Shown piece by piece: positions 8,100 through 15,293 of a stretch of DNA of 27,781 nt. The notes below the pieces were generated by a model, which saw only the letters and a list, made by a program, of their open reading frames with translations, was not told where the DNA came from and did no database searches. Position numbers and translations under genes: made by a program. The stretch is from Planctomycetota bacterium (GTDB taxonomy: Bacteria; Planctomycetota; PUPC01; DSUN01): positions 1 to 27,781 of the forward strand of contig VGYW01000060.1 in assembly GCA_016872875.1 (NCBI GenBank). The letters are read 5' to 3'. How positions within the stretch are numbered: the stretch's first letter is position 1; each line of letters begins with the position of its first letter.

Positions 8100-11000
8100 A
8101 TGCGGCCAGAGGACGACGCGCTGTTGGCCGAGCTGTTGCTGAGGCGGGGCTGGCTGGACGCGGGGAGACTCCGCCGCGCGGTGGAAATCTGCGAGGCGGC
8201 TCGCACGCTGGACCTCGCGCAGGACCTCCTCCAGGTGCTCGTGCAGAAGGGCCTCCTGGGCGAACGCGAGCTTCACGAGCTGGAGCGTGAGGTGGGCCTC
8301 GCGCACCTCGCCGGCCCCGAGCACGCTGAGGCCATCGCCGGCTATCGGGTGTGGGGCGAGCTCGAGCCGTGGGGGCTGGGCGCCGTGGTGCGGGCGCTAC
8401 AGGTCTCGATGGAGCGGCAGGTCGCGCTCAAGGTGCTGGCGCCCGGGCCGGGCCGCGAGGCCGACCTCCGCGAGCGCTTCCTCGCCGAGGCCCGCGCCGC
8501 CGCGCAGGTGAGCCACCCGAACATCGTGGGCGCGCTGGACATGGGGCGCTCGGGCGACTACTGGTTCTATGCCACGGAGCTGGTGGAGGGCCAGAGCCTG
8601 CGCGAGGCCCTTCCCGGCGGGCCGATGCCCGCTGCCCAGGCGCTCCGCATCGCACGTGAGATGGCCGAGGCCCTCAAGCACATCCACGGCCTCGGCCTCA
8701 CCCACCGCGACGTTGCGCCCGCGAGCATCCTGCTGGGCAGCGACGGCGCCGCGCGGCTCCGCAACGTGGGCGCCTCACGCCTGCCCGGCGACCCGTCGGC
8801 CGCACGCACCGGCATCCCCGTGGGCACGCCCGGCTACAGCGCGCCCGAGCTCCTCGGCGCCAACCCGCGCTGCGATATCCGCTCCGACGTCTACTCCCTC
8901 GGCGCCGTCCTCTACCACGCGCTCACCGGGCACCGGCCCGGGCGGGCCGACGCCGGCCCGGTGCTCCCGCCCGCCGTCGTGCGGCCCGGCGTGCCGCCGC
9001 GGGTGAGCGACCTTGTGTGCCGGATGACGGCGGCTGAGCCCGCCGAGCGATTCCAGAATCCCGCCGAGCTGTTGCGTGCCATCGCGGAGGCCGAGGGTGC
9101 GGTGGGGGCCGTCGCGGCGCCTGGGGCCGTGGTGGCTTCGCTGCCGGAGATCGCGCCGCCGGCGGTTGCGCCCGCGGCCGGCGGCGAGCTCCCGGCTGCG
9201 TCCCAAGTGCCTGAGGCCGTTCCCCTCCCGACGATTGCCGCGCCCCCCGCGCCCGGCCGCGGTGGCACAGGCCTCCGGCCTGTGAGCCTTGCGTGGGCGG
9301 TGGCCTTCGCCCTCGCCGCTGCCGCCCTGGTGGGTGCGAGCCTCTGGGCGACGGTGTGGCGGCGTGGCGGGCGCGCGGCGCGGCCCCCGGCCACGGCGCC
9401 GGCCCAGCCGCGGGACGGCAGGGCCGGCAAGCAGAAGCCGGAGCCGGCGAAAGAGGTGAAGCCCACCCCGCCTCCCCCCAAGCCGCCGGAGCCCCCGCCA
9501 GTCGAGCCGCTGCCCGCTATCGTAGAGGATGCTCTCGCCTTTGACAAGGCGAACCCCGAGGGCCACGCGGAGGCGTTGCTGCGGCTGCGGCGCGCACTCC
9601 TGGCCGTCGGGGAGTCTGCCGCCACCACGCGGCTTGCGGCGCGGCTCGCGCTCCGCCAGCAGGCCCTCAACAGCGAGGCGAACAGCGCCTTCGGCGAGCT
9701 GAGCGACCAGGTTGCCAAGCTGCGTGCCCAGGGGCGGTTCGGCCCGGCGCTCGCCTGCTGCGCCGCGTTCCCAGCCTCCCTGCGCTACGGGCCTTGGGCG
9801 GAGCTTGTGGCGGCGCGGCTGGCCGAGGCCGGCGAGGAGGCCGAACGCCACTACCTCGGCACCCTCGCCAAGGCGATGGCCGCGCTCGATGGCCAGAAGC
9901 CCGACGAAGCCGCGGCCGTGCTCAGGGGGGTGGGGGACATGGGGATTCCGTGGATGGCGCGTGCCGTGGAGCCGCTTGCGGGCGCCGTGGCCGCGTGCGT
10001 GGAGGCGGACAAGGCGCGCGCGAAGGAGCTTGCCGCGCGCCGCGCCGTGATCGAGCGCCGCAAGGCACTCGGCGGCCTCACCCGCGACTTCGCAGCCGTC
10101 CACGAGGAGATCAAGAAGCGCGACTACGCGAAGGCCCTCGAGCTGTGCAGGGCGGTCCCCGCCGCGCTCCGCGAGGGCGAGCGCGGCAAGGCCCTGGCCG
10201 CCCTCGAGCGCCGCATGGAACTCCTCGCCGACCTCTGGGAGACCACCCTCAAGGGGCCGCCCGCGGCGGTCGGCAAGCCCTTTGCACTCCACGGGGCCGA
10301 GTGGGTCATTGACGGCTTCGCGGGCGCCGGGCTGAACGTGCAGATGCTCCTCCGCAACCGCGCAGGAGTCACCTTGCGGCAGCCCATCTGGCGTCTCCCA
10401 GGCCCCCAGTTGGGCAAGCTCGCCGAGTGGGCGGCACAGAAGAGCCCGCCTGGGGCCGCTGCACTCAAGCTGGGCCTCCTCTACCTCACCGAGGGCGGCG
10501 AGGGCGCCCCGGCCCAGGCACGGCAGAAGCTCCAGGAAGCCGAGAAGGCGGGCGAAGACGTCGCCTGGTGCCTCGAGGAGCTCGACGCGGGAACGCTGGT
10601 CACCGCGGCGCTGACCGCTCACCGGCAGGGCCAGTGGGCCGAGGCGCGCAAGCTCCTCGAAAGCGCGCTCGACCGCTACGCCACAACGTCGCCCGTCATC
10701 CTCAGCCACAGGGCGCTCTGGAATGCCCTCTCCGACTGCCTGCTGAAGCTCGGCGAGCCGCCGGACCCCCAGCCGGCCCCGCTGCCGCCGCTCCCGGAGC
10801 GCGCGCAATGGCTTGTCCTGTTGCCTGAGACACGCCTCAGCCCGTTCCCGCCGGCGAACCCGCTGGACGCCCACCTGGGGGCGCCCGCGCTCCAGCGGAG
10901 CGGCCCGCAACGCCTGGGGCTGGAGACCTGGCGCGACTGCGCCCTCTCGCTGCGCTGGACGGCGGAGCCAGCCGCGGTGCTCCTGCTCGGGGCGCGCCTG

Positions 11001-11327
11001 GCCGAGCCCAAGCCCGGCGTCTTCATCTTCTACTACGTGCGGGTGGGCGACGGCCAGTTGGCGCTCGGCCGGCGCGACGCCGCGGGCGACAAGGTCCTCG
11101 CGGCCAAGCCGTTCACCGCGCGCCCCGGCAAGCAGCGGCTGACGTTCAGCCTGGCCGGGCCGGACCTCACGGCGGAGGCCGAGGACGGGCCGAGCCTGGC
11201 CGCGAGCGACCCCGGCGGCCTGGCCGCGGGCCGCGTGCTCCTCGCCGCGCCCGACGCCTCAGTGGCCATCGAGGAGCTCGGCGTCAAGCTGCTTCCTCCT
11301 CGTCCGCCGGCGCCCAAGGGGAAGTGA
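8100..11327 (+). CDS. Membrane-anchored Ser/Thr protein kinase-like protein, probably a pseudokinase
   Basis: A 1075-residue protein: N-terminal helical region (1-80), kinase fold (about 82-340), one membrane span (about 398-420), a Pro/Lys-rich linker, a long helical region, and a C-terminal beta-rich domain (about 950-1070) that resembles a LamG/DUF1080-type jelly roll. The kinase part keeps the ATP lysine (ALKVL, K111) and the catalytic-loop HRD (202-204). However, HRDLKPEN reads HRDVAPAS, the DFG metal-binding Asp is Asn (NVG, 222-224), and the glycine loop reads EPWGLGAV. Catalysis is therefore doubtful. The APE region (GYSAPE) and DVYSLG are intact. The ATG at 8100 has GGAG eight nt upstream; a GTG directly before it is in frame. 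It stands alone, with its own promoter. Sensing outside the cytoplasm is inference. Confidence 0.85.
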   Translation: MRPEDDALLAELLLRRGWLDAGRLRRAVEICEAARTLDLAQDLLQVLVQKGLLGERELHELEREVGLAHLAGPEHAEAIAGYRVWGELEPWGLGAVVRALQVSMERQVALKVLAPGPGREADLRERFLAEARAAAQVSHPNIVGALDMGRSGDYWFYATELVEGQSLREALPGGPMPAAQALRIAREMAEALKHIHGLGLTHRDVAPASILLGSDGAARLRNVGASRLPGDPSAARTGIPVGTPGYSAPELLGANPRCDIRSDVYSLGAVLYHALTGHRPGRADAGPVLPPAVVRPGVPPRVSDLVCRMTAAEPAERFQNPAELLRAIAEAEGAVGAVAAPGAVVASLPEIAPPAVAPAAGGELPAASQVPEAVPLPTIAAPPAPGRGGTGLRPVSLAWAVAFALAAAALVGASLWATVWRRGGRAARPPATAPAQPRDGRAGKQKPEPAKEVKPTPPPPKPPEPPPVEPLPAIVEDALAFDKANPEGHAEALLRLRRALLAVGESAATTRLAARLALRQQALNSEANSAFGELSDQVAKLRAQGRFGPALACCAAFPASLRYGPWAELVAARLAEAGEEAERHYLGTLAKAMAALDGQKPDEAAAVLRGVGDMGIPWMARAVEPLAGAVAACVEADKARAKELAARRAVIERRKALGGLTRDFAAVHEEIKKRDYAKALELCRAVPAALREGERGKALAALERRMELLADLWETTLKGPPAAVGKPFALHGAEWVIDGFAGAGLNVQMLLRNRAGVTLRQPIWRLPGPQLGKLAEWAAQKSPPGAAALKLGLLYLTEGGEGAPAQARQKLQEAEKAGEDVAWCLEELDAGTLVTAALTAHRQGQWAEARKLLESALDRYATTSPVILSHRALWNALSDCLLKLGEPPDPQPAPLPPLPERAQWLVLLPETRLSPFPPANPLDAHLGAPALQRSGPQRLGLETWRDCALSLRWTAEPAAVLLLGARLAEPKPGVFIFYYVRVGDGQLALGRRDAAGDKVLAAKPFTARPGKQRLTFSLAGPDLTAEAEDGPSLAASDPGGLAAGRVLLAAPDASVAIEELGVKLLPPRPPAPKGK
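9266..9284. repeat. In-frame palindrome CACAGGCC-TCC-GGCCTGTG inside the kinase-like gene
   Basis: A perfect 8-bp stem with a 3-nt loop lies just before the membrane span and encodes the GTGLRPV stretch of the cytoplasmic juxtamembrane linker. It looks like a repeat unit tolerated in a disordered linker. Confidence 0.55.
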
Positions 11328-11346
11328 GGGTGCAACAACAGCCGGG

Positions 11347-11454
11347 GATGAATGGATGAATGGATGGGTGGATGAATGTCCGAAAGACCGCCTCTTTCAT
11401 TCATCCATTCATCCATTCATCCATACATCCATTCATCCACCCATCCAATCATCC
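11347..11454. repeat. GATGAATG / CATTCATC simple-repeat fold-back
   Basis: A run of GATG/AATG units (11347-11378) is followed by a spacer of about 16 nt and a longer run of CATTCATC units (11395-11454). The two arms are near-perfect reverse complements: the left arm including its GGGTGG variant pairs with CCACCC in the right arm. It fills most of the 172-bp gap between the kinase-like gene and the metallopeptidase gene. Confidence 0.85.
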
Positions 11455-11499
11455 CCTCTGGTTGCGCCAAGAGCTTCCATGGGGAAATGAGCTACCAGT

Positions 11500-12066
11500 A
11501 TGCCCTTTGACTTCACCGGCCACGTTCACGAGCTGATGAGCGACGTCGCTGCCACGTGCTCCGAGCTGCGGCACGTGGACATGACGCGCGTCGCGGTGGC
11601 CTTCTCGCAGGCCCGCCAGTCGCGCCTCGACGGCGTGCAGGCCATGATTCGCCCGCTGCGGTTCCCAGGCGGCTCGCGGACGCAGAGCGGCCCTCGGGGC
11701 ACCTGGGCGATGCCGCGTGTCGTCGTCCGCGGCGTCGAGGCCCTCTACGTCATCGAGTTCCGCCTCCCGCGCTTCCTCTGCCTCCCCTTCGAGGAGCGGA
11801 TGGCGACCGTGGTCCACGAGATGTACCACGTCAGCCCGAAGTTCGACGGCACCCTTCGGCGCTTCGACGGCGGGCGGCCCTACCACGCGGGGAGCCGCGA
11901 GCGCTACCACGCCCTGATGCTCGGCATCGCCCGCGCTTATCTCGGGCGCACCCAGCGGCCCGAGCTCCACGCCTTCCTGCGCCAGGGCTTCAACGAGCTA
12001 CGCGACGCCCACGGCGGCGTCGTGGGCATGCGCTTCCGCAGCCTCAGGCCCCGGCGCATAGGCTGA
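11500..12066 (+). CDS. Putative zinc metallopeptidase (phage-metallopeptidase-like)
   Basis: A 188-residue protein with a zincin motif HEMYH (H106, E107, H110), followed by FDGTLRRFDGGRPYHAGS. Conserved His or Asp residues there could provide the third zinc ligand. The upstream part (SQARQSRLDGVQAMIRPLRF) and the HExxH context match, from memory, the small 'putative phage metallopeptidase' proteins found in many bacterial and phage genomes. There is no signal peptide, so it should act in the cytoplasm. The ribosome site before the ATG is weak, and no partner gene is adjacent. Substrate unknown. Confidence 0.75.
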   Translation: MPFDFTGHVHELMSDVAATCSELRHVDMTRVAVAFSQARQSRLDGVQAMIRPLRFPGGSRTQSGPRGTWAMPRVVVRGVEALYVIEFRLPRFLCLPFEERMATVVHEMYHVSPKFDGTLRRFDGGRPYHAGSRERYHALMLGIARAYLGRTQRPELHAFLRQGFNELRDAHGGVVGMRFRSLRPRRIG

Positions 12067-12138
12067 CGCCCCCTACGAGGCGAGGGGAGCGGAGCACGCC
12101 CGCCGGAGCTGAAGGCCTGGCGCCAGCCGAGGTCCCCG

Positions 12139-12388
12139 CTCTGCGATTCAGACGTAAGACCCGGGTTGGCACCATCGCGCCCGCCGGCGGCTTCCAGGGC
12201 CGCGGCCGGTCCCGCGGAGCGTCCCTCCTGTTCACCCGCTCCGCTTGGAACTGAAGCGGCGACACGTCGCCGCACTCCATAGTCGCCGGCGCTCAGATGG
12301 GCGAGGAATGTGGAGTGCGGCATCGCAGATGCCGCTTTGGACGGCAGCGGAGCGGAACATGGCTTGTGCTTACGTCTGAATCGCAGAG
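12139..12388. repeat. Nested fold-back element with perfect 20-bp terminal inverted repeats
   Basis: The outer arms 12139-12158 and 12369-12388 are perfect 20-bp reverse complements. Inside, 12253-12279 pairs imperfectly with 12311-12338. Each of these inner arms carries its own 8-bp hairpin (GCGGCGAC-AC-GTCGCCGC and GCGGCATC-GCA-GATGCCGC). Segments near 12230-12250 and 12339-12356 pair as well. No convincing gene lies inside, and it ends just before the promoter of the next gene. The rest of 12067-12431 shows only that promoter. Confidence 0.8.
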
Positions 12389-12396
12389 GTCTCCAC

Positions 12397-12431
12397 TTGC
12401 TAACGTTGACAGCGTTAGGTATACTAACGTC
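12397..12431 (+). promoter_or_regulatory. Leaderless promoter overlapped by three alternating CTAACG/CGTTAG sites
   Basis: TTGCTA (12397-12402) and TATACT (12420-12425) are spaced by 17 nt, and the -10 box ends only 6 nt before the ATG at 12432. Transcription should therefore begin at or next to the start codon. CTAACG (12400-12405), CGTTAG (12413-12418) and CTAACG (12424-12429) form two overlapping inverted repeats across both promoter boxes, and AACG recurs at 12435. This looks like a repressor operator. Confidence 0.65.
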
Positions 12432-13751
12432 ATGAACGTTATCGAGGTGAATCGCCTTCTGAGCAGTGGCGCGACGGACGGGGAGGGGCTGTTCCCACAC
12501 CTCGAGGACCTCAAGAGCGCTCCCTACCGGTTCGAGGTGGACTTCGGTCTGCGGGAACTGCCGCGTGAGCCGGGCGTCATCCTGATCCGAGGCCCGCGGC
12601 AGTACGGCAAGAGCACGTGGCTGGAGGGGCAACTTGTCCAGACGGTCCGGCAGTTCGGCCCGGGCACGGCCTTCTACCTCAATGGGGATGAGATTGCGGA
12701 CACCGCGGCGCTCCGCGAGGCGGTTCGGGGCCTTCTCCCGCTCTTCGCCGCCCGCGCGCCGGTTCGGCGGCTCCTCATTGACGAGATCACCGCCGTGCGC
12801 GACTGGCAGCGCGCGCTGAAGGCCCTGGCCGATGCCGGGGAGCTGAGGAGCGTGCTCGTCGTCACCACGGGCTCGAAGGCGGCGGACCTGCGCCACGGCA
12901 GCGAGCGGCTGCCGGGGCGCAAGGGGCGCCTCAGCCGCACCGCCTACCTCTTCACCCCCGTGCCGTACCGCGAGTTCCGCCGCGTCTGCGGCTCCGCCTT
13001 GGGCGCGAGCGCGCTCCACGCCTACCTCCTGACCGGCGGCTCGCCAGTGGCCTGCGCGCAGATCGCCAAGGGCCGCCTGCCGGAGTACGTGGTGGAGACG
13101 GTGAAGGACTGGGTCTACGGGGAGTGCGCCTATTCGGGGCGCGACCGCGCCTCGCTCCTCGCCGTGATGGAGTGCCTCCTGCGCCACGGCGGGACGCCCC
13201 TCGGCCAGGCCAAGCTCGCCCGCGAAGCGGGGCTGGCGAACAACACTGTGGCCCAGGGCTACGTGGGCCTGCTCTCCGACCTGATGTGCGTGGCATCCAG
13301 CTTCGCCTGGGACCCCTCGCGCAAGGTGAAGGTCCGCCGGAAGCCCTGCAAGTACCACTTCTCCAACACCCTGGCGGCGCTGGCCTGGCACCCGGCCGTG
13401 CTGCGCACGGTGGCGGACTTCGCGGGGCTGCCCGCGGAGGCCAAGGGGGCCTGGTACGAGTGGGCGGTGGCACAGGAGCTCTGGCGCCGCGCCGCTATCC
13501 GCGGGGAGGAGCTCCCAGAGGAAATGGCCCACTGGCAGAGCGGCGTCCATGAAACCAACTTCGTGCTCGACCCAGGCCACTTCCTCGAAGTGAAGGTGGG
13601 CAAGACCACGCCGCTCGAGTTCGCCTGGTTCGCCCGAGCGTTTCCGCACGCGAAGCTGACCATTGTGAGCCAGGCGAAGTACCAGACGGACAACCTCCGC
13701 GGCATCACCCTCGAGGACTTCCTGCTGGGGGCTGAGAACAGGGGCGATTGA
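12432..13751 (+). CDS. AAA-type ATPase with DUF4143-like C-terminal region
   Basis: A 439-residue ATPase of the AAA_14/DUF4143 type. Walker A is GPRQYGKST (54-62) and Walker B is RLLIDE (113-118), with a sensor-like TTGS (145-148). A winged-helix-like region follows (about 240-285). Near the C-terminus E374, D380 and ExK (386-388) resemble a PD-(D/E)XK nuclease-fold remnant, as is common in this family. The frame reaches up to 12297, but that would run through the fold-back element and the promoter. The ATG at 12432 fits the -10 box and begins the conserved sequence. It is followed after 3 nt by the secreted propeller protein gene, so the two may be coupled. The cellular role of this family is poorly known. 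Confidence 0.82.
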   Translation: MNVIEVNRLLSSGATDGEGLFPHLEDLKSAPYRFEVDFGLRELPREPGVILIRGPRQYGKSTWLEGQLVQTVRQFGPGTAFYLNGDEIADTAALREAVRGLLPLFAARAPVRRLLIDEITAVRDWQRALKALADAGELRSVLVVTTGSKAADLRHGSERLPGRKGRLSRTAYLFTPVPYREFRRVCGSALGASALHAYLLTGGSPVACAQIAKGRLPEYVVETVKDWVYGECAYSGRDRASLLAVMECLLRHGGTPLGQAKLAREAGLANNTVAQGYVGLLSDLMCVASSFAWDPSRKVKVRRKPCKYHFSNTLAALAWHPAVLRTVADFAGLPAEAKGAWYEWAVAQELWRRAAIRGEELPEEMAHWQSGVHETNFVLDPGHFLEVKVGKTTPLEFAWFARAFPHAKLTIVSQAKYQTDNLRGITLEDFLLGAENRGD

Positions 13752-13754
13752 AGC

Positions 13755-15293
13755 ATGAGCCTCCAGGAGAGACTTCCCACCCGCTTCGCCAGCGCCGTTC
13801 TCGTCCTCATCCTATCGGGCGTCGGGCGTGCGGCGGAGGCGCCCTTCATCATCGAGGTGGTGGACGAGCAGACTGGGCGCGGAGTGCCCCTCGTGGAGCT
13901 GCGGACCACTGGCGAGGTGCGCTGCTACACCGACTCGGCCGGCGTGGTGGCCTTCCGGGAGCCGGGGCTGATGGACCGCGAGGTCTTCTTCCACGTCGCC
14001 AGCCACGGCTACGAGTTCCCCAAGGACGGCTTCGGGTTCCGCGGCGCGCGGCTGCGCACGACGCCCGCCACGGCGGCGCGCCTGAAGCTCAAGCGCATCA
14101 ACATCGCGGAACGCCTCTACCGCATCACGGGCCAGGGCATCTACCGCGACACGCTCCTTGCGGGCCGCACGGCGCCCATCCGCCAGCCGCTCCTCAACGC
14201 CCGCGTGGTCGGCCAGGACTCCGCGCTCGCAATCCCCTATCGCGGAAAGCTCTTCTGGTTCTGGGGCGACACGAATTGCGAGTCGTATCCCCTCGGGCAG
14301 TTCGCCACGTCGGGCGCGGCATCCGAGCTGCCGGGCAAGGGGGGCCTCGACCCCAGCGTGGGGGTTGACCTGACGTACTTCGTGGACGCGAGGGGCTTCA
14401 GCCGCAAGATGGCCCCGCTGCCCGACCCCGGCCCAGTGTGGCTCGACGGCCTCTTCACCATCGCCGACGCCACGGGCCGCGAGCGCCTCATCGCCCACTA
14501 CCAACGCATGAAGGACCTCGGCACCCGCCTCGAGCACGGCCTGATGGCCTACAACGACGAGAAGGACGTCTTCGAGAAGCTGGTGCAGTTCAGGGACGAC
14601 GCCCGCCTCCACCCCCAGGGCCACGCCGAGCCGGTGAAGGTGGGCGGCCAGGCATACCTTTACTTCGCCAACCCGTACCCCTTCGTGCGGGTGAAGGCCG
14701 AATGGGGCAAGGTGGCGGACCCCGCGGCGCATGAGGCCTGGACCTGTCTGGCGGCCGGCCGCGACTACGACAAGGCGGCCCCCCCGCTCGACCGCGCCCC
14801 GGACGGCCGCCTCATCTGGGGCTGGAAGGCCGACACCGCAGCCGTGGACACCGCCCGCCAGCAGGAGCTTCTCGACGCCGGACGCATCAAGCCCCAGGAG
14901 GCCTGGATTCGGCTCGCCGACGCCGCGAGCGGCAAGCCGGTGAAGGCCCATCGCGGCTCCGTCCGCTGGAACCCCTTCCGCAAGCGGTGGGTGATGATCG
15001 TCTGCGAGATTGGCGGGACATCGCTTCTCGGCGAAATCTGGCACAGCGAGGCCGACGCCCCCGAAGGCCCGTGGCGCCAGGCCACCAAGATCGTCACCCA
15101 CGACCGCTACAGCTTCTACAACCCGGTCCACCACGCCTTCTTCGACCAGGACGGCGGGCGCATCATCTACTTCGAGGGCACCTACACCGCCGCCTTCTCC
15201 GGCGCCCCCTCGCCGACCCCGCGCTACGACTACAACCAGGTCATGTACCGCCTGGACCTCTCCGACCCACGCCTTGCGTCCTCCGATAGGTGA
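13755..15293 (+). CDS. Secreted protein with N-terminal beta-sandwich and propeller-like domain (DUF4185/GH43-like)
   Basis: A 512-residue exported protein. Residues 1-27 are a signal peptide (basic start, FASAVLVLILSGVG core, AxA-like cleavage region). Residues 30-115 look like a carboxypeptidase-regulatory or CNA-B-like sandwich (VVDEQTGRGVPLVELRT). The rest has repeated W/F-rich blades (LFWFWGDTN, YLYFANPYP, GSVRWNPFRKRWVMI, EIWHSEADAPEGPW) typical of five-bladed propellers in DUF4185 and GH43-like proteins. No catalytic triad can be assigned with confidence. It starts 3 nt after the ATPase gene and ends convergently over the GH36 gene, with which it shares 53 bp. Neighbouring GH36 and GH35-like genes suggest a part in polysaccharide use, which is inference. 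Confidence 0.72.
   Translation: MSLQERLPTRFASAVLVLILSGVGRAAEAPFIIEVVDEQTGRGVPLVELRTTGEVRCYTDSAGVVAFREPGLMDREVFFHVASHGYEFPKDGFGFRGARLRTTPATAARLKLKRINIAERLYRITGQGIYRDTLLAGRTAPIRQPLLNARVVGQDSALAIPYRGKLFWFWGDTNCESYPLGQFATSGAASELPGKGGLDPSVGVDLTYFVDARGFSRKMAPLPDPGPVWLDGLFTIADATGRERLIAHYQRMKDLGTRLEHGLMAYNDEKDVFEKLVQFRDDARLHPQGHAEPVKVGGQAYLYFANPYPFVRVKAEWGKVADPAAHEAWTCLAAGRDYDKAAPPLDRAPDGRLIWGWKADTAAVDTARQQELLDAGRIKPQEAWIRLADAASGKPVKAHRGSVRWNPFRKRWVMIVCEIGGTSLLGEIWHSEADAPEGPWRQATKIVTHDRYSFYNPVHHAFFDQDGGRIIYFEGTYTAAFSGAPSPTPRYDYNQVMYRLDLSDPRLASSDR

Noticed and set aside
8775..10910. 711-codon minus-strand ORF opposite the kinase-like gene
   Set aside because: Arg/Gly-rich with no domain; the plus strand has recognisable kinase motifs, a membrane span and a good promoter.
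11347..11454. Possible CRISPR array
   Set aside because: Units are short and contiguous with no unique spacers, and the two halves are inverted; no cas genes are nearby.
11937..13649. 570-codon minus-strand ORF across the metallopeptidase end and the ATPase gene
   Set aside because: It runs through the fold-back element and opposite Walker motifs; no recognisable family.
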